DNA of 64,000 bases from Streptomyces sp. DSM 110735 (lineage in GTDB: Bacteria > Actinomycetota > Actinomycetes > Streptomycetales > Streptomycetaceae). The notes beneath the pieces were generated by a model, which worked only from the letters and a program-made list of their open reading frames with translations, was not told the DNA's origin and did not search any database. A program made the translations under genes and the position numbers. This document shows positions 49,856 to 59,319 of this stretch, one piece after another. Within the stretch, counting starts at the first letter, position 1, and each line of letters opens with the position of its first letter. The DNA lies in assembly GCF_016482685.1 (NCBI RefSeq), contig NZ_JACYHF010000003.1:124001-188000 (forward strand), given 5' to 3'.

Positions 49856-51145
49856 TCAGCGCGGCGCCCGCTCCTCCAGTGCCGTCTGCCAGGCGGGCAG
49901 CCGGTCGCCGGGGGCGGGTTCCGCGCGGCGACCGCCGCGGGCGAAGAAGTCGGCCAGCGGCAGGATCGCCGCGCCCACGGTCACCGCGTCCGGACCGAGG
50001 CGGCCCAGCTCGATGGTCACCCGGTCGGCGGGGTGGCGCAGCGCGTAGGTGGCGGCGTGGCGGCGTACGGCGGGCAGGAAGCGGGTGCCGAGCTGGAGCC
50101 CTGCCCAGCCGCCGATCAGGATGCGCTCGGGCTGGAAGAGGTTGATCAGATCGGAGAGCCCGGCGCCCAGGTACTCGGCGGTCTCCTCAAGGACCGCGAG
50201 GGCCACCGGGTCGGGCTCGGCGCCGTCGGCCGGGTAGGCGGCGGCGAGCATCGCGGTGAGCGCGGTCTCCTCGTCGGTGCCCTCCGGCGGGCGCCCGCCC
50301 TCCTCGCGCCAGCGGGCCAGCAGCGACTCCGCGCCCGCGTACGCCTCCAGACACCCCGGCGCCCCGCACCGGCACCGGCGCCCGCGCACCCGTACGGTCA
50401 GATGCCCCCACTCCACCGCCCGCCCCTGCTCCACGTCGGGGGCGACCAGACAGGCGCCGACACCGGAGCCGAAGAGGACGACCAGGGCGTTGCGGGCGCC
50501 GCGTCCCGCACCGAACCACATCTCGGCCTGGCCGAGCGTCTTGGCGCCGTTGTCGATGAAGTACGGCACGTCGTCCGGGAGTTGAGAGGTCGCCCGGAGC
50601 AGCCGCTCCAGCGGGACACCGTCCCAGCCGATGGTCTGCCCGTGCACCACGGCGCCCTGGTCGGCGGTGTGCTCGATGATGCCGGGGACGCCGACCCCGA
50701 CGCCGAGCAGCCGTGCGGGTACGGCCGCCTCGGAGGCGAGGACCTCGGCGATGCCGTCGCGGATGTGGCCGACGATCACGTCGACGTCGTAGCTCTGCGG
50801 TGCCAACGGGTGTTCCACGCGGGCGAGTTCGGTGAGGGCGAGGTCGAACAGCTCGACACGGACGCGGGTCTCGCCCACGTCGACGCCGATCATCTGTCCG
50901 CTGTGCGGGGCGACGCGGAGCAGGGTGCGCGGTCGGCCGCCGTCGGAGTCGACGCTGCCCGCCTCCTCGACCAGACCGTCCGTGACGAGGTCCGCGACCA
51001 CGTTGCTCACCGAGCCGGAGCTGAGTCCGGTGGCCGGACCGAGTTCGAAGCGGCTCAACGGGCCGTCGAAGTACAGCCGTTGGAGCACGGCCGTGCGGTT
51101 GCCCCGCCTCAGATCGCGTACCGTGCGCCCGTTCCGCCCCGCCAT
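49856..51145 (-). CDS. ROK family transcriptional regulator
   Basis: 429 residues from ATG. An N-terminal MarR/GntR-like winged helix (about 1-75; GPLSRFELGPATGLSSGSVSNVVADLVTDGLVEE) is followed by a sugar-kinase-type ROK domain with IGVDVGETRVRV and the zinc motif CRCGAPGCLEAYAG. ROK repressors of the NagC/XylR type sense sugars or sugar phosphates. No sugar transport genes are adjacent; the GH16 gene 1.7 kb away and autoregulation are possible targets. Confidence 0.92.
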   Translation of the reverse strand: MAGRNGRTVRDLRRGNRTAVLQRLYFDGPLSRFELGPATGLSSGSVSNVVADLVTDGLVEEAGSVDSDGGRPRTLLRVAPHSGQMIGVDVGETRVRVELFDLALTELARVEHPLAPQSYDVDVIVGHIRDGIAEVLASEAAVPARLLGVGVGVPGIIEHTADQGAVVHGQTIGWDGVPLERLLRATSQLPDDVPYFIDNGAKTLGQAEMWFGAGRGARNALVVLFGSGVGACLVAPDVEQGRAVEWGHLTVRVRGRRCRCGAPGCLEAYAGAESLLARWREEGGRPPEGTDEETALTAMLAAAYPADGAEPDPVALAVLEETAEYLGAGLSDLINLFQPERILIGGWAGLQLGTRFLPAVRRHAATYALRHPADRVTIELGRLGPDAVTVGAAILPLADFFARGGRRAEPAPGDRLPAWQTALEERAPR

Positions 51146-51279
51146 GTGGCCCCTTCCGAACCGTGCCCGACCTGCAACATACCTCTCCTGGCAGGCCGGG
51201 CACGATGTCGGGGCGCCCTTATCTCATGCTGTGAGCTAAGGCGTGGAGTGGTGAGCCACGGCGCGCGGGGGGCTCGGGA

Positions 51280-54200
51280 TCACCCGGCGGCGTACACGTC
51301 CTCGACGTAACGCCCGTCCGCCACCAGCGAGTCGAGCCAGCGGACGGCGTCGTCCTCGTCGGTGCCGGGGACGTGCTCCCGGTACAGGGTGCGGAACGCC
51401 TCCCGTACGCCGGGAGCCATCCGGGAGCCGTCGCCGCAGACGTACACCCGGGCTCCTGCGGTGAGGAGGTCCCAGACCTCGTCCGCCTCGGCGGCGATGC
51501 GGTGCTGGACGAAGAGGGCGCCGTTCTCGGGGGCGGCGCTGAAGGCGGGGCGCAGCGAGACGGCTCCGGCTGCCTCGGCGGCGCGCAGTTCCTCGGCGTG
51601 GAGGTAGTCCGCGTCGGGGGCGTCGCAGCCGAAGTACAGCAGCGCGGTGGGCAGTTCGGCGCCCCGGGCGCGGGCGGCGGCGCGGTCCGCGACGGTGCCC
51701 CGGAAGGGGGCGAGACCGGTTCCGGCGCCGATCATCACGACCGGGGTCGAGTCGTCGACGCGGAACACCTCGCGGCAGGGCTGGACGCGGGCGTACACCG
51801 TGTCGCCGGGCTTGAGGGCGGCCAGGTGGTTCGAACCGGTGCCCCGGTAGCGGCCGTTGCCGGAGCGGGCGGGGGCGTCGAGCACGGAGACCATGAGGTC
51901 GGCGTGGCGCGGGTCGGCCGCAGGGGATGAGGAGACCGAGTAGTGGCGCGGGCGCAGCGGGGTGAGCAGGTCGAGCAGCAGGGGCCAGCCGAGGGCGCCG
52001 CGCAGGGCGGGGTGGTCCTCGGTGATCTCCAGCAGGGTGCGCGGGTCGTCGCCGGGCAGGGCGGCGAGTGCGGCGCGCTCGGGCGGGCAGGGGTTCGCCT
52101 CGGCGAGCAGGTCGAGCTGGCGGCGGTTGGGACGCTCCTGCAACTCGACGTGGTGGGTGAGGAGTTCGCGTACCGTCAGCGGGCGGTCGACGGCGAGGCC
52201 GTCGCGGCGCGGGCGGGTGGCGCGGATGTCGAGGACCGTCTCCGGGTCGACGCCGAGGGCACGGGCGGCGCGGTCCACGAGGTCCGGGTCGTTCGCGGGG
52301 AGCACGGTCAGATGGTCGGCGGTGCGGTAGGTGACGCCCTCGGGGAGGGCGACGCGCAGGAACCGCTTGACGCGCGGGTGACCGGGCGCGGTGAGGTCGT
52401 GCGCCTCGGTGACGGTCATCGGGACCAGTCCGTGGCGCTCGGCGGCGGCGTCGAGGGGACCGCCGGTCAGGGCGCGGACCTCGTAGGCGGTCTCCGGTTC
52501 GCCGTCGCTGGAGCCGAGGGCGTCGGGGTCGCCGTACTCCCGGAGCAGCGCGGTGCGCAGTCCGGCGGTGAAGTCGCGGACGGTGCCGGTGAGGTCGCCG
52601 GAGGCGTCGGCGGCGGCGCGCTCGGTGAGCCGGGTGGCGCCGAGTTCGGCGAGGCGGGTGTCGATCCTGGTGGGGACGTGCTGGTAGGTGGCGGCCCAGT
52701 TGCGGTCGCCGACGCCGAGGACGGCGTAGGTCACGCCGGTGAGGTCGTGGTCGCCGTCGAGCCAGGCGTGGAAGGCGGTGGCGTCGTCGGTGGGGCGGCC
52801 GTTGTAGGAGGCGGCGGTGATCACCACCGGGCGGTCGGTGGGCAGCCCGTCGGCGAAGGCGTCGAGCGGGGCGACCTCGGTGGCGCAGCCGACGGCGGCT
52901 GCCTCGTCCGCGAGCTGGGCGGCGAACTCGCGGCAGGTGCCGTAGTTGCTGCCGTGCAGGAAGAGCGCGGCGGTACCGGGGCGGACCCGGACCGGGAGGG
53001 TGTCGGTGGCGCTGTCCTGGGCGGCGGTGGCCGGGGCGGCGCCGGGGAGCGGGGCGTGGGCGCGGTCGGCGGGGGTGCGCGGGGTCAGGGCGAGCGTGAA
53101 GCCCTCGGGCTTGAGGGTCAGCGTCTCCTTGATGTCGAGCGCGTAGTCGGCGTGGTCGTGCAGCCGGTAGCGGTGGACCAGCATGGCGAGCAGCATGGTG
53201 GCCTCGTGCAGCGCGAACTGCCGTCCGATGCAGGCGCGTTCACCGGTGCCGAAGGGCTTGAAGGCGTGCACCGGGCGAGCCGCCTCGGCCTCGGCGGTGA
53301 ACCGCTCGGGGTCGAACAGCTCGGGGTTGTCGCCCCACACGTCCTGGCGGTGCAGCATCGGGACGAGCACGCTGACGGCCTGCCCGGCGCGCAGCGGGAT
53401 GCGCCCGCCGAGCAGGGTGTCCTCGCGCGCCTCGCGGCTGAAGGCGGCGGCGGTGGGCCACAGGCGCAGCGCCTCGTTGAGCACCTGGCGGGTGTAGGTG
53501 AGCCGGCCGACCTCGTCGTACGTCGGCTCGGGGTCGGCGGCGTCGCCCCACAGCGCGTCCGCCTCGCGCTGGACGAGCCGCAGCGCGGTGGGGTGCTTGG
53601 CCAGGTAGTAGAGGGCGAAGGACATGGCGCCGGAGGTGGTCTCGTGCCCGGCGATCAGGAAGGTGATGACCTGGTTGCGGATGTTGGCGGTGTCCAGGGT
53701 GGTGCCGTCGGCGGGGTGCTCCGCGGTGAGCATGAGACCGAGGAGGTCCTGGGCGTCGCTCTGGTCGGTGCCGGTGCGGGCGGCGATCACCTCGTCGACG
53801 ACGCCCGCGAGATAGTCGGCGTCCGCCTTGAAGGCGGCGTCGGCCGCCGTGTAGTCGCCGCCCGGGACGCGGGCGAGGCGGGTCATGCTCCACTCCAGGC
53901 AGCGCACCATCGCCTCGACGAAGGGGTGCGGCTCGTCCCGGTCGAAGGAGCCGAAGTCGTAGTCGAACCCGGCCAGGCCGATGGTGTCCAGCGTCATCCG
54001 GGTCATGTCGTCGGGGACGTTCACCGGGCGTCCGGCACCGGCGGCGCGGTCCCAGGACTCGATCAGGCGGCGGGCGACCTTGAGCATGACCGGGTGGTAG
54101 GCGCGCATGGAGCCGAGCGCGAAGGCGGGCATGAGGATGTCGTGCGCCTTGGCCCAGTTCGGCTCGTCGTTGTAGGCGGTGAACAGTCCGTCGGCGGCGA

Positions 54201-54456
54201 AGGCGCGCACGTTCTCCAGGGCGGGTCCGATGTGCTTGGCGAACCGGTCCTCGTCGGCCAGCTCGGCGACGAGGTCGGCGTCGGCGACGAACAGCGCGTC
54301 CCGCCCGTGCAGGCGGCGCACCAGCGCCGGACCGTGGGTGCGCATCAGGCCCATGACCTGCTGGATCGGGGTGCGACCAGGACCGGTGGCGCTGATGTCC
54401 ACGACGGGGACGCCGGGCTGGTCTGCGGGCTCGGGAAGCGGTGCGGTGGGGGGCAT
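51280..54456 (-). CDS. Self-sufficient cytochrome P450-reductase fusion, CYP102 type
   Basis: 1058 residues from ATG at 54456. An N-terminal P450 domain (about 1-455) with I-helix AGHETTSG, ExxR (NEALR) and haem loop FGTGERACIGR with Cys409 is followed by a flavodoxin FMN domain (about 480-620; LHGSNYGTCREFAAQL) and an FAD/NADPH reductase (about 650-1058; RHYSVSSSP, GAGTGLAPFRG, VYVCGDG). This is the BM3/CYP102 layout and needs only NADPH and O2; the family hydroxylates or epoxidises fatty acids at subterminal positions. A PAS-LuxR regulator gene is divergent from it, with a 16-bp palindrome between them. Confidence 0.95.
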   Translation of the reverse strand: MPPTAPLPEPADQPGVPVVDISATGPGRTPIQQVMGLMRTHGPALVRRLHGRDALFVADADLVAELADEDRFAKHIGPALENVRAFAADGLFTAYNDEPNWAKAHDILMPAFALGSMRAYHPVMLKVARRLIESWDRAAGAGRPVNVPDDMTRMTLDTIGLAGFDYDFGSFDRDEPHPFVEAMVRCLEWSMTRLARVPGGDYTAADAAFKADADYLAGVVDEVIAARTGTDQSDAQDLLGLMLTAEHPADGTTLDTANIRNQVITFLIAGHETTSGAMSFALYYLAKHPTALRLVQREADALWGDAADPEPTYDEVGRLTYTRQVLNEALRLWPTAAAFSREAREDTLLGGRIPLRAGQAVSVLVPMLHRQDVWGDNPELFDPERFTAEAEAARPVHAFKPFGTGERACIGRQFALHEATMLLAMLVHRYRLHDHADYALDIKETLTLKPEGFTLALTPRTPADRAHAPLPGAAPATAAQDSATDTLPVRVRPGTAALFLHGSNYGTCREFAAQLADEAAAVGCATEVAPLDAFADGLPTDRPVVITAASYNGRPTDDATAFHAWLDGDHDLTGVTYAVLGVGDRNWAATYQHVPTRIDTRLAELGATRLTERAAADASGDLTGTVRDFTAGLRTALLREYGDPDALGSSDGEPETAYEVRALTGGPLDAAAERHGLVPMTVTEAHDLTAPGHPRVKRFLRVALPEGVTYRTADHLTVLPANDPDLVDRAARALGVDPETVLDIRATRPRRDGLAVDRPLTVRELLTHHVELQERPNRRQLDLLAEANPCPPERAALAALPGDDPRTLLEITEDHPALRGALGWPLLLDLLTPLRPRHYSVSSSPAADPRHADLMVSVLDAPARSGNGRYRGTGSNHLAALKPGDTVYARVQPCREVFRVDDSTPVVMIGAGTGLAPFRGTVADRAAARARGAELPTALLYFGCDAPDADYLHAEELRAAEAAGAVSLRPAFSAAPENGALFVQHRIAAEADEVWDLLTAGARVYVCGDGSRMAPGVREAFRTLYREHVPGTDEDDAVRWLDSLVADGRYVEDVYAAG

Positions 54457-54536
54457 GGCGCGGCAACTGCCTTTCGCGGGGCGGGAGTCCTGTGGTCCAG
54501 ACTGGCCCTCCGGCAGGGACGGGCCATGCCATGGCA

Positions 54537-54552
54537 CTACACGTTCGTGTAG
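54537..54552. promoter_or_regulatory. Palindrome between CYP102 and its divergent regulator
   Basis: CTACACGTTCGTGTAG has perfect 7-bp arms around TT. It lies 81 bp upstream of the P450 start and 112 bp upstream of the regulator start, placed to act as an operator for both. Confidence 0.55.
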
Positions 54553-54664
54553 CCGAAAGTCGTCGCAGGCACTTGCGCAAGGGGTTCTCGTGAGACCCGT
54601 AAGTTGCCGCTGACCTGTGCTTTCGTCTTGGATGGGACTGGCTTTGCACAGCGGGAGGCACCGG

Positions 54665-55318
54665 ATGGACCTGGGGCGGACGGACGGCGTGGTGTGGCGC
54701 AACCGTGCCCTCACCCTCTTCGACCGGGTGCCGATGCCGGTCGCCGTCTGTGATGTGTACGGCGTGGTGATGCTGGCGAACCCGGCGATGGCCGCCGAGT
54801 GCGGTACGACCCCGGGGCAGCTTCGCGGCCGGGACGTGCTGAGCGTGTTCCGTCCCCGGGAGACCGGGCAGGTGGAGCGGATCGCCCAGGCGCTGCGGCT
54901 GCGGCACCGCTCGCGCTACGAGGTCTCGGTGAGCTGGAGCGCGCCGGGCGGCGCGGAGCGGTTCGGGGAACTGACGGCGGACCCGGTGAGCGACAGCGTG
55001 GACGCGACCCCGGCACTGCTGGTGATGCTGCGGGTGCGCGGGGAGCGGGGCGTACGGCGGGGTCCGGAGCCCGCGCGGGTCACGGAGACCGAGGGACGGG
55101 TCCTGGCGCTGCTCGCCGGGGGCGCCACGACGGACCGCGCCGCCCGTGAGCTGGGTCTGAGCCGGGACGGGGTCGCCTACCATCTGCGCCGCCTGTCGGC
55201 CCGCTGGGGCGCGACCAACCGCACGGAGCTGATCGCCCGCGCCTACGCCCTGGGGGTGCTGGTGCCGGGGGTGTGGCCGCCGGAGGCGCGCGGGAGCGCG
55301 CCGGACCAGGACCGGTGA
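54665..55318 (+). CDS. PAS-LuxR transcriptional regulator
   Basis: 217 residues from ATG with GGGAGG 6 bp upstream. A PAS domain (about 12-125; ALTLFDRVPMPVAVCDVYGVVMLANPAMA) is joined to a LuxR helix-turn-helix (about 145-205; VTETEGRVLALLAGGATTDRAARELGLSRDGVAYHLRRLS). PAS-LuxR proteins such as PimM regulate secondary metabolism. Its divergent partner is the CYP102 gene, so a sensor of fatty acids or redox state controlling that P450 is a reasonable guess. Confidence 0.88.
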   Translation: MDLGRTDGVVWRNRALTLFDRVPMPVAVCDVYGVVMLANPAMAAECGTTPGQLRGRDVLSVFRPRETGQVERIAQALRLRHRSRYEVSVSWSAPGGAERFGELTADPVSDSVDATPALLVMLRVRGERGVRRGPEPARVTETEGRVLALLAGGATTDRAARELGLSRDGVAYHLRRLSARWGATNRTELIARAYALGVLVPGVWPPEARGSAPDQDR

Positions 55319-55398
55319 GCGGCGTCCACGGGGTCGCCATGGGGTCGGTCGCCAAAACCATTCGCCACTCCCCCGCCACCTACATATGCTCACCCTGC

Positions 55399-55415
55399 AC
55401 CTAGACCCCCTAGGT
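55399..55415 (+). promoter_or_regulatory. Inverted repeat in the promoter of the FBP-domain gene
   Basis: ACCTAGACCCCCTAGGT has 6-bp perfect arms and a 5-bp spacer, 38 bp upstream of the start codon. It is an operator candidate. Confidence 0.4.
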
Positions 55416-55453
55416 TCCGTGCCGCAGCCGTATCGCCGTATCCGGAGGACCCC

Positions 55454-55948
55454 ATGCGACCGCTCACCGAGCAGGACATCCGCGCCTCGTTCGTCAACTG
55501 CTCCAAGGGCGAGGCCAAACGGCTGACGGTCCCGCGCGACCTGGCCGAACGCCCCTGGGACGACCTCGACTTCCTCGGCTGGCGCGATCCGGGGGCGCCC
55601 GACCGCAGCTATCTGGTCGTGGAGCGGGGGGACGGCGTCGCCGGGGTGGCCCTGCGCTTCCCGCCCGCGCGCCAGGGGTTCCTGCACCGCAGCATGTGCT
55701 CGGTGTGCCTGACGACCCATCGCGGCGGCGGGGTGTCCCTGATGACGGCCCGCAAGGCGGGTCCTGCCGGGCGCGAGGGCAACTCGGCGGGCGTGTACAT
55801 GTGCGCCGACCTGGCGTGCTCGCTGTACGTGCGCGGTCTGAAGGTGCCGGACTCCGGCAGCCGGTTCGAGGAGAGCCTGACCGTGCGGGAACAGATCGAC
55901 CGGGCGAACGCCAACCTGGCGGCGTTCGTGGACAAGTTGTACACGTGA
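55454..55948 (+). CDS. FBP-domain (FusB-like treble-clef zinc finger) protein
   Basis: 164 residues from ATG with GGAGGA 4 bp upstream. The FBP domain is recognised from MRPLTEQDIRASFVNCSKGEAKRL and a treble-clef zinc site with C-x2-C (SMCSVCLTTH) and a later pair (MCADLACSLYV). The family includes FusB/FusC, which bind elongation factor G and release it from ribosomes stalled by fusidic acid. An EF-G-binding role is likely here; whether it gives resistance is unknown. Confidence 0.88.
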   Translation: MRPLTEQDIRASFVNCSKGEAKRLTVPRDLAERPWDDLDFLGWRDPGAPDRSYLVVERGDGVAGVALRFPPARQGFLHRSMCSVCLTTHRGGGVSLMTARKAGPAGREGNSAGVYMCADLACSLYVRGLKVPDSGSRFEESLTVREQIDRANANLAAFVDKLYT

Positions 55949-56021
55949 GTCACACACGTCACACGAACGGTCCTCTTTCGGCCCCGTTCACCGCCCGCCC
56001 GGAACGGGAACAGGGCAGGGG

Positions 56022-57266
56022 ATGCCAGACGTACGGAAATGGACAGCCGGGCTGCGGCGCCTGATCGCGCGCCGCCGCGAACCGGTGGTCGTGCAGACCT
56101 TGCGGTCGGCCTTCGCGGCGACGATCGCCTATGTCGTCGCGCTCCGGCTCAGCCCGGAACCCGCCCCGCTGACCTCGCCCCTGACCGCGCTCCTTGTCGT
56201 CCAGGTCACCTTCTACGCCACGCTCACCAACGGCATCCGCCGGGTGAACGCGGTGGTCGCGGGGGTCGTGGTCGCCATCATCTTCAGCCTGCTGGTCGGG
56301 CTGACCTGGTGGAGCCTCGCCCTGCTGATCGTGTCCGCGCTGACGGTGGGCCATCTGGTGCGCGTGCACGAGTACGTGGTCGAGGTGGCGATCAGCGCCA
56401 TGCTGGTGCTCGGGGTCACCACCGTCGGCTTCACGGCGTGGGCGCGGATCGTGGAGACGCTGATCGGCGCGATCACGGGCATGGCCTGCAATCTGCTGCT
56501 GCCGCCGCCGGTGTGGGTGGACGAGGCGGGCCGCTCGATCGACGGGCTGGCCCGCAGGCTGCGGCAGTTGATGCTCCGGATGGGTGAGGAGGCCGCGGGC
56601 GCCGTCCCCTGGGAGCAGGCGGCCGAGCGGCTGCACGAGGCGCGCCGGATGGACCACGACATCGTCGAGGTGGACGCCTCGCTGCGGCAGGCGGAGGACA
56701 GTCTGCGGCTCAACCCGCGTGTCAAGGAGGGGCTGCTGCACCGGGTGGTGCTGCGCACCGGACTGGACACGCTGGAGATCTGCACGGTCGTGCTGCGCGT
56801 GCTGGCCCGTTCCTTCACCGACCTGGCGAAGGCGCGGGGCGGCCGTGAGCTGTTCCCGCCGCCGGTCGGGGCGGCCGTGCAGCAGGTGCTGTCCGAGGTC
56901 GCGGACGCGGTGGTCAGCTTCGCGGTGCTGGTCACCACGGACCTCAGCGCGAACGCCGAGTCTGCGGAGGCCCGGCTCACCGCCGAGCTGCACACGGCGG
57001 CGGCCACCCGCGACCGGCTCGCGGAGCTGATCAAGGAGGAGGTCCGCTCGGACTGGGCCAACTGGCAGCTCATGGGCGCGGTGCTGGCCGAGGTGAGCCG
57101 GATCATCGACGAGATGGACACCGAGCACCGCAGCCGCCGTCTCCTTGAGGAGCTGGACCGGGTGGCCCGGCAGCAGCGGGCGCGGCTGCCCCGGATGAAC
57201 CGGCTGCGCGAACGGCTCGGCGTCCAGGAGGATCTGTGGCGCAACCGCACGGGAGCCGGGCGCTGA
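56022..57266 (+). CDS. FUSC-family (aromatic acid exporter-like) membrane protein
   Basis: 414 residues from ATG. Six hydrophobic helices in the first 165 residues (AATIAYVVALRLSPEPAPLTSPLTALLVVQVTFYATLTNGIRRVNAVVAGVVV is the FUSC-like core) are followed by a long helical cytosolic region with an RRMDHDIVEVDASLRQAEDSLRLNP segment. Relatives export aromatic acids or fusaric acid, or belong to the YccS group. The substrate is unknown. Confidence 0.85.
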   Translation: MPDVRKWTAGLRRLIARRREPVVVQTLRSAFAATIAYVVALRLSPEPAPLTSPLTALLVVQVTFYATLTNGIRRVNAVVAGVVVAIIFSLLVGLTWWSLALLIVSALTVGHLVRVHEYVVEVAISAMLVLGVTTVGFTAWARIVETLIGAITGMACNLLLPPPVWVDEAGRSIDGLARRLRQLMLRMGEEAAGAVPWEQAAERLHEARRMDHDIVEVDASLRQAEDSLRLNPRVKEGLLHRVVLRTGLDTLEICTVVLRVLARSFTDLAKARGGRELFPPPVGAAVQQVLSEVADAVVSFAVLVTTDLSANAESAEARLTAELHTAAATRDRLAELIKEEVRSDWANWQLMGAVLAEVSRIIDEMDTEHRSRRLLEELDRVARQQRARLPRMNRLRERLGVQEDLWRNRTGAGR

Positions 57267-57357
57267 CCCGGTCCGCCTTGCTTTCCCGGGGCGCGCCGCG
57301 CCAAGGTGGCCATGACGTACGGGACGTGAGAGCACCGAGGGGCGGCTGAGGCGCGGG

Positions 57358-58617
57358 ATGTACGGCACGGACGACGCCGGGGACGGGAACACGGACGCAC
57401 GGGCGCGCGGAAGCTGGAACAGGCGCCGGTTCGTCGGCGCCCTGGCGGGCGCGGCGGCGGTGGTGACGGTGCCCTCCCCCGCGCCCCCGGAGGAGCCCGG
57501 CGCGGACGGCACCGCGGCGGGCGGAACCTCGTCGGAGGCGGGCGGCGGGAAGCAGGCTCCCGAGAGCCGCCCGGCGCACCGCGCCGACTCCGGACCCCAC
57601 CCCCTCTACCTCGGCACCTACACCTCCGGCGAGAACGGCGGCAAGGGCATCGGCAAGGCGTCGTACGACCCGGAGACCGGCGCGATCACCGGGGCGGGCG
57701 TCCTCGCGGCGGTCCCCGACCCGTCGTTCCTGGCCGTGCACCCGGACGGCCGCACGCTGTACGCGGTGGACGAGCGCGACGACGGCGCGGTGACCGCCGT
57801 ACGGCTCGCGGACGGGACGGTCCTCGGCAGCCGGAGCACGGGCGGTTCGGCGCCCTGCCATGTGTCGGTGCATCCGGGCGGGCGCTGGCTGCTGAGCGCG
57901 AACTACGGCTCGGGCAGCGTCGCCGTGCACCCCCTGGACGCCTCGGGCGCGCCCGGTGAGCGCACCGCACTGGTCACCCATACGGCGCCGCCGCCGGGAC
58001 CGGGTCAACAGGGCCCGCACGCGCACCAGTTCCTCACCGCGCCGGACGGGGAGCACGTCCTCGCGGTCGACCTCGGCACCGACACGGTCTACACGTACCG
58101 CCTCGACACGGCGCACGGCACGCTCACCGAGGTGTCCCGCGCGACCGCCCGGCCGGGCGCGGGTCCGCGTCATCTGACCTTCCACCCGGGCGGGCGGTAC
58201 GCCTATCTGGCCAACGAGGTGGACGACACGGTCGCCGTCTGCGCGTACGACGCCGCGAGCGGCCGTCTGACGATCGGTGAACCGCAGTCCAGCGGCTCAC
58301 GCGACGGAGTGACCAACTATCCGGCGGAGTTCGTGGTGAGCGCCGACGGCGCGTACGCGTTCCTCGCCAACCGGGGTGACAACACCGTCGCCCGGTACGC
58401 CGTCGAGGACGACGGCGCCCGGCTGCGGCTGCTGGGCACGGTGCCCGTCGAGGGCGACTTCCCCCGGCAGATCGCGCTGTCCCCCGACGGCGGGCTGCTG
58501 TTCGCGGCGAACCAGCGCTCCGGCACGGTCAGCGTGTTCCGTGTGGACGGCGGGGAACTGCGGCTCGCGGGCGAGCCGTTCGCGTCACCGGTCGCCGTCT
58601 GCGCGGTGCCGCTGTAG
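57358..58617 (+). CDS. Tat-exported lactonase-family beta-propeller protein
   Basis: 419 residues from ATG with GAGG 7 bp upstream. A Tat signal (NRRRFVGALAGAAAVV) and a 50-residue low-complexity linker precede a seven-bladed beta-propeller (about 80-419) of the lactonase family. The family includes 6-phosphogluconolactonase of the YbhE type (HPDGRTLYAVDER, GPRHLTFHPGGRYAYLANE, PAEFVVSADGAYAFLANRG). An extracellular location does not fit pentose-phosphate metabolism, so another lactone substrate is likely. The gene overlaps the convergent DUF2470 gene by 33 bp. Confidence 0.88.
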   Translation: MYGTDDAGDGNTDARARGSWNRRRFVGALAGAAAVVTVPSPAPPEEPGADGTAAGGTSSEAGGGKQAPESRPAHRADSGPHPLYLGTYTSGENGGKGIGKASYDPETGAITGAGVLAAVPDPSFLAVHPDGRTLYAVDERDDGAVTAVRLADGTVLGSRSTGGSAPCHVSVHPGGRWLLSANYGSGSVAVHPLDASGAPGERTALVTHTAPPPGPGQQGPHAHQFLTAPDGEHVLAVDLGTDTVYTYRLDTAHGTLTEVSRATARPGAGPRHLTFHPGGRYAYLANEVDDTVAVCAYDAASGRLTIGEPQSSGSRDGVTNYPAEFVVSADGAYAFLANRGDNTVARYAVEDDGARLRLLGTVPVEGDFPRQIALSPDGGLLFAANQRSGTVSVFRVDGGELRLAGEPFASPVAVCAVPL

Positions 58618-59307
58618 GGCACGCGGGCAGGCGGCGGCGGCTTGGGTGAGCAGGGCGTGCATCCGCTCGGTGAGCTGCGAGACGTCGTCGGCGGGGGTGT
58701 GGAACGCCAGGCGTACGTCGCCGTGGGCGCGGGTGCGCTCGATGCGCAGGGTGAGCCCGTGCCGGTCCACGGCGACGGGGACGACCCGGGTCGCGGCGTG
58801 CAGGCTCTCGGGACGCACCAGGCGGGTCAGCCGCTCCACCGCGTCCGGGTGGGCGTCCGCCAGATGGGTGAGCAACTGCGCCTCGGCGAGGGCCAGCGGG
58901 TCCGGCCGGGCGGCGGCGAACTCCTCCAGCCCGACGACCTGGGCGCCCGACGGCAGCCGGAGCACCACCCGGGTGGGCCGGAACTGCAGCGAACCGGCGT
59001 CCTGCGAGAGCCAGCCGGCGATCCAGAGCCGGGCCCGGATGCGCTGGCGCACCGGCACCGGGGCGACGTCCGCGAACTCCAGCACGGCGCTGGGCTCACC
59101 GCGCGGCGCGCACAGCGCCGCCGTGTGCAGCGCGCTGTCCTCGGGCACGTCGAGCAGCACCCCGCCGTCCTCGGTCACGGAGTGCGCGCCGACGTACTCC
59201 TCCCGGGCGCCCTCGGCGGTCACCGCGCACGACCACGCGGCCGCGAGGACCGACCTCGCCCGCTCCGCCGCTCCGGGTCCGGCCGCCCAGTCCTGCGTGT
59301 CACCCAT
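58585..59307 (-). CDS. DUF2470-domain protein, iron-regulated
   Basis: 240 residues from ATG with AAGGAGGA 6 bp upstream. Two regions: an N-terminal split-barrel-like part (about 15-135) and a C-terminal DUF2470 domain (about 145-225; AEAQLLTHLADAHPDAVERLTRLV... VPVAVDRHGLTLRIE). This combination occurs in HugZ-like haem-processing proteins and pyridoxamine-oxidase-fold proteins. An almost canonical iron box overlaps its ribosome site, so it should be repressed by iron through DmdR1/IdeR. Haem-iron use is a likely role. Confidence 0.85.
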   Translation of the reverse strand: MGDTQDWAAGPGAAERARSVLAAAWSCAVTAEGAREEYVGAHSVTEDGGVLLDVPEDSALHTAALCAPRGEPSAVLEFADVAPVPVRQRIRARLWIAGWLSQDAGSLQFRPTRVVLRLPSGAQVVGLEEFAAARPDPLALAEAQLLTHLADAHPDAVERLTRLVRPESLHAATRVVPVAVDRHGLTLRIERTRAHGDVRLAFHTPADDVSQLTERMHALLTQAAAACPRALQRHRADGDR

Positions 59308-59319
59308 CCCGAGTCCTCC

